Below are positions 46,801 through 55,127 of a DNA stretch of 64,000 nucleotides, one piece after another. Source of the DNA: Norana najaformis. Lineage: Eukaryota > Annelida > Clitellata > Crassiclitellata > Hormogastridae. The notes below the pieces were generated by a model that made no database searches, was not told where the DNA came from, and saw only the letters and a list, made by a program, of their open reading frames with translations. The first letter of the stretch is position 1. Each line of letters opens with the position of its first letter. The position numbers were made by a program, and so were the translations under genes. The stretch is taken from contig OZ029927.1 of the NCBI GenBank assembly GCA_964023275.1, positions 23,140,980 to 23,204,979 of the forward strand, in the 5' to 3' direction.

Positions 46801-48408
46801 TGTAGGGATCTTGAACAAATTCTTCACTCACAACTGCTCAGCGCTATCGAATGATGCTCCGTCATCAGATTGTGACGCCTAATAATTGCAGAAATTATAG
46901 TAAATAATTTTTCAATTGCGCCAGTGCCACATGTAGTTCTATTTCTAATCTTCCATCTAAAGATGTTGAAGATCTATCCGTGCAATAGTAAAGCCAATTT
47001 ATTTTTAGTGGTTAGCTGTTTCTACAGTATATGTTCCTGATGACCCTGTCCACTTCGAAGAGCTTCTGTTACCCTTATCTCTTAAAAGAAACGGCCTCTT
47101 ACGAGTCCTCTGCTTTTCCCTCATCATTATTCCTTGTGTTTCGAAGTAGCAATGCAGTAAAACAACCAAGTGCAGTTCATGAATGTTCAGAGAAGAAGTG
47201 TTGATTCAATTTAACCTCAGGGTGAAATTTCTTGTTTTTTCAGGGACTGCTCATATTTATCTTCCATGCTCTTTTCCATAACAAGGTAAGCGGATCTATT
47301 ACCAGTATTACGCTTTTAAATAGGGTCATTCACAATTTTCCTTATAGACATACACAGTTGACCAGTGACCGTAGTAATGTACACCGGTTTGAACTGTAAA
47401 CGCTGTTTAGAATTAATATTAAAGGTAATACAAGACGCTTATCCGGCTACATCGAGACTGAGAAGCTTCGTTCCGATAACGAAGCATCGGCAAACTCGAA
47501 CGCAACGTTCCAGAATATCTTTGTAACATCCTCAGTGAATCTGAAACTCATTAACTGAACTGGTGTGGGAAAAGGTTAATGATTGATATTATGCAATATT
47601 GTCTAATGACTGCTGTGGCACGGCTATAATAATACACAGGCCATCAGTTGATGGTCGCTCCAAGCAAAAACTGTAGTTAATTAGGTGACATCGAGATCCA
47701 GGAATCCATAAGTAAGGCTACGGTGGGTAAGCAAGTTGAAACAGACGAATCTTAAGTTTACACTTGGGGGATATTATTAGAGAACCGACGGAACATATAA
47801 ACTGAACTGTGAACTCCAGTGCTTTGAACCGGCTACGGAGGAAACCCGAACGTAGGAAAAGCGCGTAGTTCCCGCTTTTTGGCCCTTGAACAGTGGACAA
47901 ATTCCAAGTTACCGGATATGGGACCAGCACATCACACTACTTGCCTTTTACTTCCCAGATTCCGCCGATCCCAAACTGAACTACTTGGTGACAGAGGCCC
48001 GCAGGCGCGAACAACTCGTTCAGGGTTGCTACATAAAATCCTCTAAGCAGACGTGAATCCGCAAACTTTCGATTGCGAACTCGGTAACCGATGAGGCCAG
48101 ATGTTAAAAATGTATTTTAAAAGCATAAATTTGGTGTTTTTCAGAAAATGAGTGAGAAGATTTCCTATATCTACGTGAACTACATTTCCCGGTGTCGTCA
48201 TCCCGACTCTTCTCAGCTCACTTTGTCTGAAGACGGACAAAACACTGTTGATTCAACAAGGACAAAAGATCCTCCAGAGACGTCACGCAATCTTGGCTTC
48301 GTGGCCCGTACTGTGAAGCACTTTGAAAGAATTGGAGCTCAGGACTACAGCATGGCAACCCAGAATACTAGCATCGATGACTCTTCCACTCTGGATTCAA
48401 CACATTAG
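28811..48408 (+). CDS. aGPCR-1: Ig - HRM - GAIN - 7TM adhesion GPCR, complete
   Basis: Exons: 28811-28877, 29546-29609, 30106-30305, 33939-34045, 34781-34969, 35592-35660, 35990-36098, 36851-36967, 37794-37875, 38383-38488, 39412-39461, 39718-39832, 40567-40661, 40973-41075, 41850-42006, 43248-43317, 44097-44157, 45868-45959, 46234-46360, 47244-47285, 48145-48408. All junction phases agree and the total is 2286 nt, 761 residues plus stop. Order: signal peptide, one Ig domain, HRM-like segment, GAIN, GPS with HL/T site, tethered-agonist sequence starting [12 protein letters not shown], seven TM helices, 87-residue tail. The HRM and Stachel sequence are most like latrophilin-type receptors. It should be a cell-surface, self-cleaved adhesion receptor signalling through G proteins; the ligand is unknown. 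Relative to aGPCR-2 it lacks the second and third Ig domains. One intron uses a GC donor. Exon 36851-36967 has the least certain start. Confidence 0.9.
28975..29225 (-). mobile_element. CR1-like LINE 3' end, antisense in aGPCR-1 intron 1
   Basis: The reverse complement reads CTTATCCACCTTAAGCCTG, CTGGACTTGAATCTCATC, CATCGACTGCTACTCGGCG and resembles the 3' UTR at 21800-21950. The same insertion is present at 55240-55470, so it predates the duplication. A SINE-3 piece follows at 29340-29430. Confidence 0.6.
29546..30305 (+). CDS. aGPCR-1 exons 2-3: Ig domain (gene A Ig3 type)
   Basis: Exon 2 (29546-29609): [20 protein letters not shown] with the B-strand cysteine; it is shorter than gene A exon 5, lacking the A strand. 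Exon 3 (30106-30305): [54 protein letters not shown]. Junction phase 2 between them, phase 1 out (GCA G/GTGTGT). This phase-1 end lets it splice directly to the HRM exon (phase 1). Confidence 0.9.
29830..30015. repeat. CACATG/CCATATGGG palindromic tract in intron
   Basis: Repeated short palindromes (CCCATATGGG, CACATG, CATATG, TATATGATGCCC) over about 180 bp; also present at 56085-56270. Possibly a small foldback-prone repeat. Confidence 0.5.
30721..30760 (+). pseudogene. aGPCR-1 remnant of the first Ig4 exon
   Basis: [11 protein letters not shown] matches aGPCR-2 exon 4 (VPSFLNVSDGP), then the sequence changes abruptly and a TAA follows. The junction lies within an AACACAA-like stretch shared with 58823-58830 of the other duplicon, consistent with a deletion that removed Ig4 and Ig5. 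Confidence 0.8.
30765..31000 (-). repeat. SINE-3 copy
   Basis: The reverse complement gives TTTCTAAAGCGAAACTCAAG, CACCAGCTTATTCATGAG, GTTGTCCACAGATGCC and a GGTTGCCAGAAGACC body. The same copy is at 58830-58995 in the duplicate. Confidence 0.6.
31600..31900 (-). mobile_element. LINE ORF2 C-terminal fragment, antisense
   Basis: The minus strand reads [20 protein letters not shown], then [17 protein letters not shown], the terminal 'FA..GP..WN.LP...F+..LKT' segment of a LINE. Counterpart at 59680-59950. 31000-31600 holds no recognised feature. Confidence 0.75.
31960..32945 (+). mobile_element. CR1-like LINE ORF2 3' half, broken
   Basis: From [19 protein letters not shown] (RT motif, here YDDD in place of YADD) through [38 protein letters not shown] and [18 protein letters not shown], then frameshifted to the '[12 protein letters not shown]' end. 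The counterpart at 59985-60915 is better preserved (one stop at 60158). Confidence 0.85.
33406..33657 (+). mobile_element. 5'-truncated LINE fragment with target-site duplication
   Basis: Reads [59 protein letters not shown] and stops at 33641, the C-terminal end of an RTE/L1-type LINE ORF2. It is flanked by TAGTTATCGA at 33396-33405 and 33658-33667; the other duplicon has a single copy of this 10-mer (61522-61531) and no insert. Confidence 0.92.
33939..34045 (+). CDS. aGPCR-1 HRM-like exon
   Basis: After [44 protein letters not shown]. The pattern R.C....W..P.Y..C is the end of the hormone-receptor motif of adhesion GPCRs. Phase 1 in, phase 0 out (AGG/GTAAAT). Identical at every base to 61803-61909. 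Confidence 0.85.
34781..36098 (+). CDS. aGPCR-1 GAIN subdomain A exons
   Basis: Three exons. 34781-34969: [39 protein letters not shown] ('L...L..SV..L..L'), followed by poly-Asn. 35592-35660: [20 protein letters not shown]. 35990-36098: [20 protein letters not shown]. All match the helical GAIN subdomain A of adhesion GPCRs. Phases 0/0, 0/0 and 0/1. Confidence 0.85.
35340..35560. repeat. GATA/CATA microsatellite tract
   Basis: ATAGATAGAT, TATATATAATT and ACATACATACAT repeats; counterpart at 63200-63480. Confidence 0.85.
36851..38488 (+). CDS. aGPCR-1 GAIN subdomain B exons
   Basis: 36851-36967: [32 protein letters not shown] (start chosen by phase and a T-rich acceptor; 36845 also keeps frame). 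37794-37875: [27 protein letters not shown]. 38383-38488: [35 protein letters not shown], the 'PV.ITL.H' strand just before the GPS. Phases 1/1, 1/2 and 2/0 agree. Confidence 0.8.
37270..37435 (+). repeat. SINE-2 copy
   Basis: GGCTTGTAGCGC, GGTTCGAGCC (B box), CAACTGCTCGG, CATCGACTGATGC and the tail AATAAATGCAGAAATAATAA. Confidence 0.75.
38635..38870 (-). repeat. SINE-1 copy
   Basis: The reverse complement starts CACGGTGGGTCTCGGCGG with a B-box-like GGGTTCGACTCCGTG at about 38785, and ends CCACTGTCGGCTCAAGGGC. Close to 41480-41712. Confidence 0.8.
38990..39260. repeat. ATGATCAT-rich palindromic tract
   Basis: TGATCA, CATGATCATGA, ATGATAAT and CATCATGAGAGCTATGA recur many times in about 270 bp of intron, some in inverted order. 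No coding content. Confidence 0.5.
39412..39832 (+). CDS. aGPCR-1 GPS motif exons
   Basis: 39412-39461: [17 protein letters not shown] (phase 0 in, 2 out). 39718-39832: [37 protein letters not shown]. Together C.FW...GG.W...GC...C.C.HLTNFA: a full GPS with both cysteine pairs and the HL/T cleavage site (H-L-T within [10 protein letters not shown]). The tethered agonist would begin TNFAILMSL. Confidence 0.95.
40567..42006 (+). CDS. aGPCR-1 TM1-TM3 exons
   Basis: TM1 40567-40661: [31 protein letters not shown]2 40973-41075: [22 protein letters not shown]3 41850-42006: [36 protein letters not shown], with the conserved cysteine and the '[14 protein letters not shown]'-like core of family B2 GPCRs. 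Confidence 0.93.
41382..41745 (-). repeat. SINE-1 copy (-) inserted in a SINE-2 copy
   Basis: 41382-41430 (GCTCAGCGCTATCGATTGATG, CATTAGATAGT) and 41710-41745 (CATTAGATAGTAGAGC, TTAATAAATGGAAAAATAAT) are the two parts of a SINE-2; 41440-41712 between them is a reverse SINE-1. The repeated CATTAGATAGTA looks like the target-site duplication. Confidence 0.65.
42320..43205. repeat. About 440-bp tandem duplication in an intron
   Basis: 42320-42775 and 42785-43205 align throughout (GCATTTTATCGTTT/GCATTGTATCGTTC, AGTTCTTTAGCCT, GAGGATGGTCCAATGCAAGA, CAGTTTTATAAGTTTTGC). About 10-15 percent divergence by eye. Non-coding; between the TM3 and TM4 exons. Confidence 0.85.
43248..43317 (+). CDS. aGPCR-1 TM4 exon
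   Basis: [22 protein letters not shown]4 end and the start of extracellular loop 2 with the GYG motif. Phase 1 in, 2 out at AAA GC/GTGAGT. Confidence 0.88.
43400..44040. other. Intron DNA with an unrecognised ORF
   Basis: An 88-codon frame (43603-43869, plus strand; contains [19 protein letters not shown]) has no family I recognise and no splice context. 43430-43500 carries GGGCCCATA and CCATATGGGCC palindromes. Confidence 0.3.
44097..44157 (+). CDS. aGPCR-1 TM5 exon, GC donor
   Basis: [20 protein letters not shown]: loop-2 cysteine-tryptophan and TM5. The exon ends GTAACG/GCAAGT, a GC donor; no GT donor nearby keeps frame with the next exon ([11 protein letters not shown]). Confidence 0.88.
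44553..45449 (+). mobile_element. hAT transposon relic with inverted ends
   Basis: 44774-45154 ends with [36 protein letters not shown], the hAT transposase C-terminal dimerisation domain. The ends are inverted relatives (CCAACTAGTAAACTTTTCGTT left; reverse complement GGAACTAGTAAAGTGTTAGTT right, shown approximately), inside TAACGATAAC and AACTAAAACTAAA arrays. About 0.9 kb, so most of the transposase is gone. An 8-bp target duplication could not be fixed by eye. Confidence 0.75.
45648..45702. repeat. (AAT)n microsatellite
   Basis: Mostly AAT repeats with two interruptions. Confidence 0.9.
45868..46360 (+). CDS. aGPCR-1 TM5/loop 3 and TM6 exons
   Basis: 45868-45959: [20 protein letters not shown], then a basic KNKEKRDKM loop. 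46234-46360: [42 protein letters not shown], the hallmark TM6-TM7 region of adhesion GPCRs (P.LG..WLFG, YLF.I.NSLQ). Confidence 0.93.
46735..46905 (+). repeat. SINE-2 copy
   Basis: TTTGATTGGAGCACTTGGC, GGATCTTGAAC, CAACTGCTCAGCGCTATCGA and the tail CTAATAATTGCAGAAATTAT. Confidence 0.7.
47244..47285 (+). CDS. aGPCR-1 TM7 micro-exon
   Basis: 42 nt, phase 0/0: [14 protein letters not shown]. Flanked by TTTTTTCAG and GTAAGC. It completes the [12 protein letters not shown] signature. Confidence 0.92.
47640..47800 (-). mobile_element. CR1-like LINE 3' end, antisense
   Basis: The reverse complement contains CTTGCTTACCCACCGTAGCC, GACCATCAACTGATGGCC, like other CR1 3' UTRs in the window. Confidence 0.5.
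47880..48100 (-). repeat. SINE-1 copy, diverged
   Basis: The plus strand begins GCCCTTGAACAGTGGACAAAT and ends with AACTCGGTAACCGATGAGGCC, the reverse of the SINE-1 head; it lies just upstream of the last aGPCR-1 exon. Confidence 0.7.
48145..48408 (+). CDS. aGPCR-1 last exon: cytoplasmic tail
   Basis: [20 protein letters not shown] and a Ser/Thr-rich remainder ending [16 protein letters not shown] at 48406-48408. Acceptor TGTTTTTCAG. No PDZ-type end. Confidence 0.88.
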   Translation, partial: KMSEKISYIYVNYISRCRHPDSSQLTLSEDGQNTVDSTRTKDPPETSRNLGFVARTVKHFERIGAQDYSMATQNTSIDDSSTLDSTH

Positions 48409-48419
48409 AGGAACAAGAA

Positions 48420-49065
48420 CTCCTATGAGGTCAGCGTCACGGCAGAAGCGACGCTGGTGAAAGAAAAGCCTGTGAACACTTACTATATAATGCAGCGTTT
48501 CTTGCATTCATAAATTTGAATACTCCTTAAAAACTAAGCGCAGCGTAAAACATATTCAGGAACGCTGCTTCAAGTCAAGAGGTGTTGACCAGAGATAACA
48601 TGTATAGAACAGAATGCGGTTGCCATACGACTAGAGAGAGATGGAGACAGACGATCTGTACGGTTGATTGTGTTTACGTTGAGAGAAATGGGAAGGCGGC
48701 TGATTGGATGGATCAGAGTAAGATTTTTTAATAAGGCCAACCATTTAAATATTTCTAAATGGAAATTATGAGAAGGGGGGCTTTCAGACAGAATGATGGT
48801 GTGAGCAAGAGTTGGGATGCAGAACTGGTTAATTGCGGAATTCGGATGAGAGATCGTTGCAGAGTTATATATGGCATACGTGATTCTGATTATTGGCTTC
48901 ATTCTATAGACAGTCTATCTACCAATATTACTCATTACTCAGAATATTCTCTTTCTTTAATATCTTTTAATATATATGATACTGATGCAAATTTGTGTAC
49001 CGTTTTGCTTTTATTTAATTAATAAGTCAAAAGGGGATTTTGTTCAATAATTTTCGTTCCTTCGG
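48420..49065 (+). other. 3' flank of aGPCR-1 with a dispersed repeat
   Basis: 48600-48760 resembles 4230-4350 (GGTTGCCA..GA..GAGAGAGA, GGCGGCTGATTGGATGGATCAG/GGCAACGGATTCGATGGATCAG, TTTTTAATAAGGCCAA). Nothing else recognised. Confidence 0.5.
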
Positions 49066-49069
49066 ATTT

Positions 49070-49690
49070 TTAACGTGGCCAAATCTGCGTTCCTGGGATC
49101 GTTTAACTCTTTCGCCGTCGTTTTGGAGTGTTTTGGACGGTTGTTAACGAAGTCTTGTGCGCCGCCTTTCGACTCTTTTGTCCTGAGGACATTAAGGTTT
49201 TAAGTTAGACAGCGTCGAGCTCAAGTGGGAGCTTAATAAATGCAGAAATGAATGAATAAATATTGTTGGAGTTTTTTATGGCTCTTTTAAGGAACTTCTG
49301 AAATGCGCTGATAAAGATGATGCTCAGTTGACATAAGTCTTAATAAATTAATTAGACATTTATGAATGCGAGAAACACTGTTTAGTATTTTTAAACTAGG
49401 CTTATCAGGCTGAATGTCGAAATGTGTAGAGGTTGCTGACTGATTTATAGGATGTTATGCAAAAATAACAGCTTCAGTCGTAAAGGAGGCTGAGCAGGCA
49501 TTGCAACTGATGGCAAATATACTTAATCAGCTGTCTTGGTTATAAAATGACATTTATACTGCAACGCTAATGTCCCTTCTCAAAAATGAAAAAGTACTCA
49601 GTTATTCCCGTCTGCAAATATGGATTTGGGTTAGTTACCAAACATTGACAGAAACAGAAATAATGACTACGGTCCTCTGGAACTAGACTA
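49070..49690 (+). repeat. Duplicated block (partner 4840-5440)
   Basis: See the partner: the same order of a SINE-like piece with an AATAAATGCAGAAATGAATGAATAA-type tail (shown in part), then the AGCTTCAGTCGTAAAGGAGG region, then a receptor tail remnant. Confidence 0.7.
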
Positions 49691-49699
49691 GTGCAAACA

Positions 49700-49777
49700 A
49701 AATTGGATTCGTGATTAGTGTTTGGATCCTTGGATATGAGTCCAAAAGTGTTGGATTCCTACTTATATTTCTTTTAA
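49700..49777 (+). pseudogene. Receptor tail exon remnant
   Basis: GSLDMSPKVLDSYLYFF then TAA (49775-49777) matches GYLDMGPKALDPYLYL of the 797-946 exon. The PVSPxVYTxL end is lost. 49778-49990 is the related 3' flank. 50000-50715 has no recognised content. Confidence 0.7.
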
Positions 49778-50717
49778 ACATGACTTTGTTGCAACAGAAG
49801 GAAATCAACCATGCTTTCGTATTATACGTGATTTCTATTATAGAGCTTTTGTGTTTGCTAGCTATGATCATAAAGCTCCTCAGCTGAATGTTTTCCCAGT
49901 CCTCAAAAGTGTGCGGCAAGTGAATGGCTGCTTTTGATTTCCTGTCAATAGCTAATATTTGCTATTTGTAGGTGCTTAGGCCTACAAGAAAGTTAATGAT
50001 AATTACTGTCCTTATTACTGTACAATGTCTGATACTGTAAGTAGGTAACTAAAGGACGCATTTGTTTGCAATAGAGGTAAACTGTTCATGTATACCATTT
50101 GTGTATCTTCAGTTTTTGCAAGCTTTCTTTCAGATTGTTAAACTATATGTAGCCGTTAAAAAGTTTTTATTTTATTTAGTTTTTACATAGATCTTGCATA
50201 AATTTTTTTATTTGTGAATGTGATTACGACATTACTAACGATTATAATGGTTATTAGCAACCAACTTGTAATGCATTCTGTAACAGTAATATTTAACTAC
50301 CCGCATTTTAGTGAGAACTTTCATTTCACCTAATTTTCAAATTTCTGTTATGTTGCATAGGATTGTTGTTAATGAGCAATAAAACTCTATATAAAAGAAA
50401 AGATCTACAAAGGTTGGTGACCCCAACAATTGTTTTTGTTTAGGTTTTAGGCTTATCTGGCTTAGCCTCTGGTGTTTCGGCAATCTGATCTTGTAAATTG
50501 TTAGATCCTTAATTACTTCTATTGAACTTTTTTGACTTGACACATTACCCCATGTTCAGCTTTTAATAGAGTTTCAGGAGTATCTAGATTACAACTAAGT
50601 CCTAACCTAACATATGGGCTACTTTGGAACCTTTAAGTTAGGCCTACACTTTTCTTCTCCAACCGTCACCAACCAATAATTCTGTCAAACATCGAAATAA
50701 ATTTTATATCGCCGAAT

Positions 50718-52690
50718 TATTATTATTACTATCATTATTATTACTACTACTATTATTATTATTATTATTACTATTATTAGAAATAAATGTTAATCTGATA
50801 TTATTTTAACTTTCGAATTTAAGATACGTTTACCATTGTAACTGTAGTGACGTTAATTATTAAAGATAACAAAATTTATCAGATAATGCTTTGTGGTTTT
50901 ACGGCCTCGTCAGCAATAAACTGAGAATATAAAACATTTTTCAATAAAAGATATTTATATATGTTTTTTTTTGTTCAAAGTCTAACAAACAAAAAACGCA
51001 GGTCAATTGAGGATTTTTGTTAAATTGTCACTTTCTCAATCATAATGATAATGTGGAAGAACAAGAAGATTACTCCGCTTAGCTAATCCCGAGATGTGCA
51101 TTGAGACTTGATTTTTCTTAACCTCGGCATATGAGGGCAGGTGGCCAATCTTCTCACTCGGCACTTGATCTTCTCCTCAAACCGACAATGAACAGCCGAT
51201 GTGCTCATTTTATTGGGGACACTTGTATTATTATTACATTTCTAATGTCTTCCTGCCTATGGGTGATTTGGCCTGTCAGCCCTACACGCTAACCATAGGC
51301 CATTGTGGCCCACCATAATAATTGCAAACAATTTACACGCAATATCGTATACTGTTTAGCAAGTATTATAGCCGGTACATTGTGCACATCCGCCTGCATG
51401 CATGCGCTGACTAATGACCCCAAATGTGGAGCTTCTTCCGGGGTGAGTTTAAACACTTAGCAGATTACTTTTCAAATGCTTTCAATTAGGACCGACCATA
51501 TTAATTTCGCACCCCGGTTTTCAATTATACATTTCAAATTTGGACAAAGGCTACATCCGTAAACTAAAATCATCGTAATGACCCAGCTAGAGAGAGAATT
51601 CTTAAACATTTGTGACCAAAGAGCTCAGTCAGCTTGTAGTTTAAAGACGTTCATATTTTCCAGGGGCTCTCATGCTGCTGAATAGTAATTAGCTGGTCTG
51701 GCGAACTATCGATTTGAACAATAACGAGCCATTTACATAATTATTTACTTCTTCTAAACCACTTTAGTAAAACGTTTATTATTGAGTAGTTAAGTAGTTA
51801 TGCGTATCTAGGATGAACTGGGCGTTCAGTGTGCTAATTAAATTAAAGTATCAGACGCGATTGAGTGGGTGGTTCAAGGATATTCTGCGTAGGCTAACAC
51901 ATACGGGCAGCAATTATTGAACAGGAAATGCTGTTGAGCGACAGTAGCTGTTAGCAGATGACCTTTCAAAGCACGAAGTATTATTATTACAGAGTCAGTC
52001 TTTGACACAGCTGAATACTAAAACAGCTAAAATTGAATATCAAAAGGAGAATGTAGGTGAGTTTCTCAATATTTCATTGTCGATATCTGGTAGACCACCT
52101 CAGAGAACTATACGACACTATCCGATCTCTACGGTAAGATGTCTGAATAGTGCTGCCGCGTTTATGATTATCCATTTCAACCGTACTACTGTTAACTTTA
52201 GATAAATGAGAAAATTAGCCTTGATAGTCGATGTAAGTCTGTCGCCTACCGGATATCTCCAACAATCAACCCAGCCGCCGTTACCACTAAGTGATCTAGA
52301 TTACGTTTCTTCTTATTGCTCTCCCTTACAGTGGATACACGATAGTGGATAATGAGAATGACCTTTTGACCTGTTCTCATAAGACTTGACCACACGCCAT
52401 TGATATCTTAAAGTGTATAATAAGCGTAGATAACTTTCCGATTAGCATTGCACTGTCACTGATTCCTGGCAGACCGATCAAGATATGTATACATCTATAT
52501 AAACTATACCATAGTCGGTTATTCAACTGTGGTTTTCTATAGCACTTATTCGGTTAATTTATTTACTCGTTCTATTACAGAGTTAATATGAGCAGGTAAA
52601 CAAGTATGAGAATGAGTAATCAGTCATAATATATTAAACTCCACAGTAGACCTAGCCACTACAGAACTTGTTGGAGTTGTGAAGAAGTAA
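50718..52690 (+). repeat. Left part of the second duplicon
   Basis: Colinear with 26220-28370: ATT microsatellite, SINE-4 (51100-51400), then long matching stretches such as 51830-52060, which are almost identical. Contains the possible exon-like piece 52000-52056. Confidence 0.7.
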
Positions 52691-53596
52691 GGAGAAGCGC
52701 GTAGCGATAGACAGGATGAGACGTAGTCATCACTGAACGATATGAGGTAGGACTTCTTAAGCGCCGCCTCTTTATATAGCGGTCAGTCATTTAGACATGC
52801 AGAAACGGCCCAGTTAGTCGACGGGGTAAGTCGTTCAATTGTTCAAGATAGATTAAGGTAAGATTTCGGCAAGGCGAACATCCTCGTTCTGTGCAATGTT
52901 GTTCAATCAATCTAGTATGTATTCGGAAGAACACTGTTTTTATCACAATAAAACTACAGAAAAATATATTTGATCGAGTGCACAACAGAACTATTTTACA
53001 GTTCTTTGGTTCTTTAAGTCATTAGCAGATATGCTTTTGACTGAATACTTGTAGCCCCATCGCACTCTGGTTCCCTCGGCAACTAATTCTTGTTTTTTTC
53101 AGAAGGCATCTCTGGACAACTCCTCTGATTGATGAGGGGTTCATGAATAAGCAGAAGCCCTGCGTTTAGTTTCCAAGCTATAAATTTTCTAGTTTACTAT
53201 TACGATTACAATTACAGTATTAGACGCTCATTCCCAAGTGTTGTCAATGTCATTTTCTTTACATCGTCTCTTCTATGGATACTAAGATCTCTAGCGACAT
53301 CATCTCTATCAGTTAACATCTCCCGATTTAATCAACTCTGAGTATAGAGTTTAAATGCAAACGCTATGGAAAATCTGTCGCTAAAATGCAAAATAGTGCA
53401 GTCAGCATTTGATATTTAAAGAACCAAATAATATGTTTGTCTCAAAACTACTGGTTTGTCGTATTATAATAGTTTTTTTTAGAATTGTTATTTTTATAAT
53501 TCTGGATTACTAAATTTCATCGTTACAGGAGTGTCGCAAGAGATGAACATCACCAACGGTTAATTTCAAGAAGACTGATCTGTTATATGCAGGGAA

Positions 53597-53663
53597 ATGA
53601 AAGTTCACATTGTTATTCACAGCTTGGCTTGCCTTCGTGGCTTCATGTCTACTCAAATCGCTG
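53597..53663 (+). CDS. Orphan signal-peptide exon, gene A type
   Basis: MKVHIVIHSLACLRGFMSTQ then IA, 67 nt, phase 1, donor GCT G/GTAAGT. Pairs with 7646-7712 (MKTLIVIHNLACLCGF). No Ig1-Ig2 exons follow before aGPCR-2 begins 1.4 kb downstream. It may be a relic of a deleted gene A copy or an alternative first exon of aGPCR-2, whose exon 2 takes phase 1. Confidence 0.6.
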
Positions 53664-53669
53664 GTAAGT

Positions 53670-54640
53670 ATCCAAGATGTTATGGAAACTGTGTAATCGT
53701 AATAAGATTATTCGTGTTAATTTATTGTTATGTCCCTCGCAGATGGTAGAAGGCACTGCGACCTGACATCCCTCAGTCTCCTGGTCTGTGAAGGACGACA
53801 TTTTTCAGAAGTCGGGCAATTGGACGCAGAGTATCTCCGCAGTAGTACGTTCAATACCAATCCAAGAATTCTCTTGGCCTTTCCAACTGGAGCTCAACGC
53901 TGTCCAATTGAAGTCTGAATGCCTTCAGGGCTGACAAGTGAAATGGCGGCGCGTGAGACTTCGATAATAAACGTCGGAAATCCGTCCAAAGCACTCAAAA
54001 ACGAAGTCAAAAGAGAGAACGCATACTGGGTCATATAAATAGGCAGAAAAACAAAAAATTATCGAGCAAAATCCGCCCATAACCAACTGACTGATTAAAA
54101 ACGACATTCTAGACAAACATGCTGACGTCTTGGTCACGCGCATAATTAGATGTGTACATACATCGAGATTCATGCAGGAGAACTGCTCAGGTTACCGACC
54201 CAAAAACGCATTGAGTTTTAGATCCAAAGGCTCATGCATAATTGTCTTGCAAGTTGTGCTCCAGTTTAACTCTAGGATTTAGGACTCTGTGACTTAATCC
54301 ATTCCACTAACAGCCGTAGATCCCTTCGTTATGTTACGATAGTTGAGCCCGTCAGCCCGGACATCCAAAGTGCAGCATAAAAATCTTAGGACTAATTGGT
54401 CCAACCTACCTGAAATAAATTCCCTAGCAACCTTTTTCAGATTTCAGATAGCCTTTCTCGTGAGCTGCGACGCGATCTCCTCAGCTTTCCCATTCCGCAG
54501 TTTCGCAGGCGCCTGAAATCTGTCTTATTTGACAATGGTTTCTATTGCTTTGAGTAGCGAGCGCCCCTGATGAGTCTATGCTTGAATTGGCGCTCTATAA
54601 ATGTCAGATTACGATTATAATTACAACCTGCGGCAAGAGC
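53670..54640. other. Intergenic DNA with a LINE 3' end
   Basis: 54440-54560 (+) reads FPIPQFRRRLKSVLFDNGFY, a LINE C-terminal end, followed by GGCGCTCTATAAATGTCAG and a TTACGATTATAATTAC tail. 53670-54430 has no recognised content. This stretch is absent from the first duplicon. Confidence 0.5.
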
Positions 54641-55057
54641 TCATTGGTCTTTCATTACTTTGTCGTCAAGAAACTTGCAATTTTGCATCTGGCTTCAATC
54701 TCCGAATGAACTGAATTCAATCGCATAAGATTAGCTGTTTGAACAGATTTTCAGTGTGTTGACTAGATATAAGACTATCGGTATGCTAGCGTAAAGATCA
54801 AAACTGAATTCCCTTCCTCTATTAATATCTTAAAGTCTTTCTTCGAAAAGGGGAGCGAATCTGTGACTCAAGGAAATCGACCACTAAAATAAGTCACATA
54901 TTTTAGAAACGGATGTTTTTGAATAAAAACAGCAATTATTAAATTGTTTATTGTGTTTTGTAATCAGACGGATAGCATTCTGTAAAGATAATTCAAACAA
55001 ATTTCGACGACACTTGTATTTCCATATGAAGCCTCGAGATTCAAACAGGACCAGAAA

Positions 55058-55127
55058 ATGACGATTTTCAAAGCTCTTTTCATCAGTTTATTATTTTTTA
55101 AACCAAGTTTTACTCAGACTACTCACA
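55058..55127 (+). CDS. aGPCR-2 exon 1: signal peptide
   Basis: [20 protein letters not shown] then TTH; one codon longer than aGPCR-1 exon 1. Donor CAC A/GTAAGT. 55240-55470 holds the shared antisense LINE 3' end. Confidence 0.85.

Noticed and set aside
53730..53918. ORF following the orphan signal exon as an Ig1 exon
   Set aside because: No Ig framework residues (no LxC, W or DxGxYxC).
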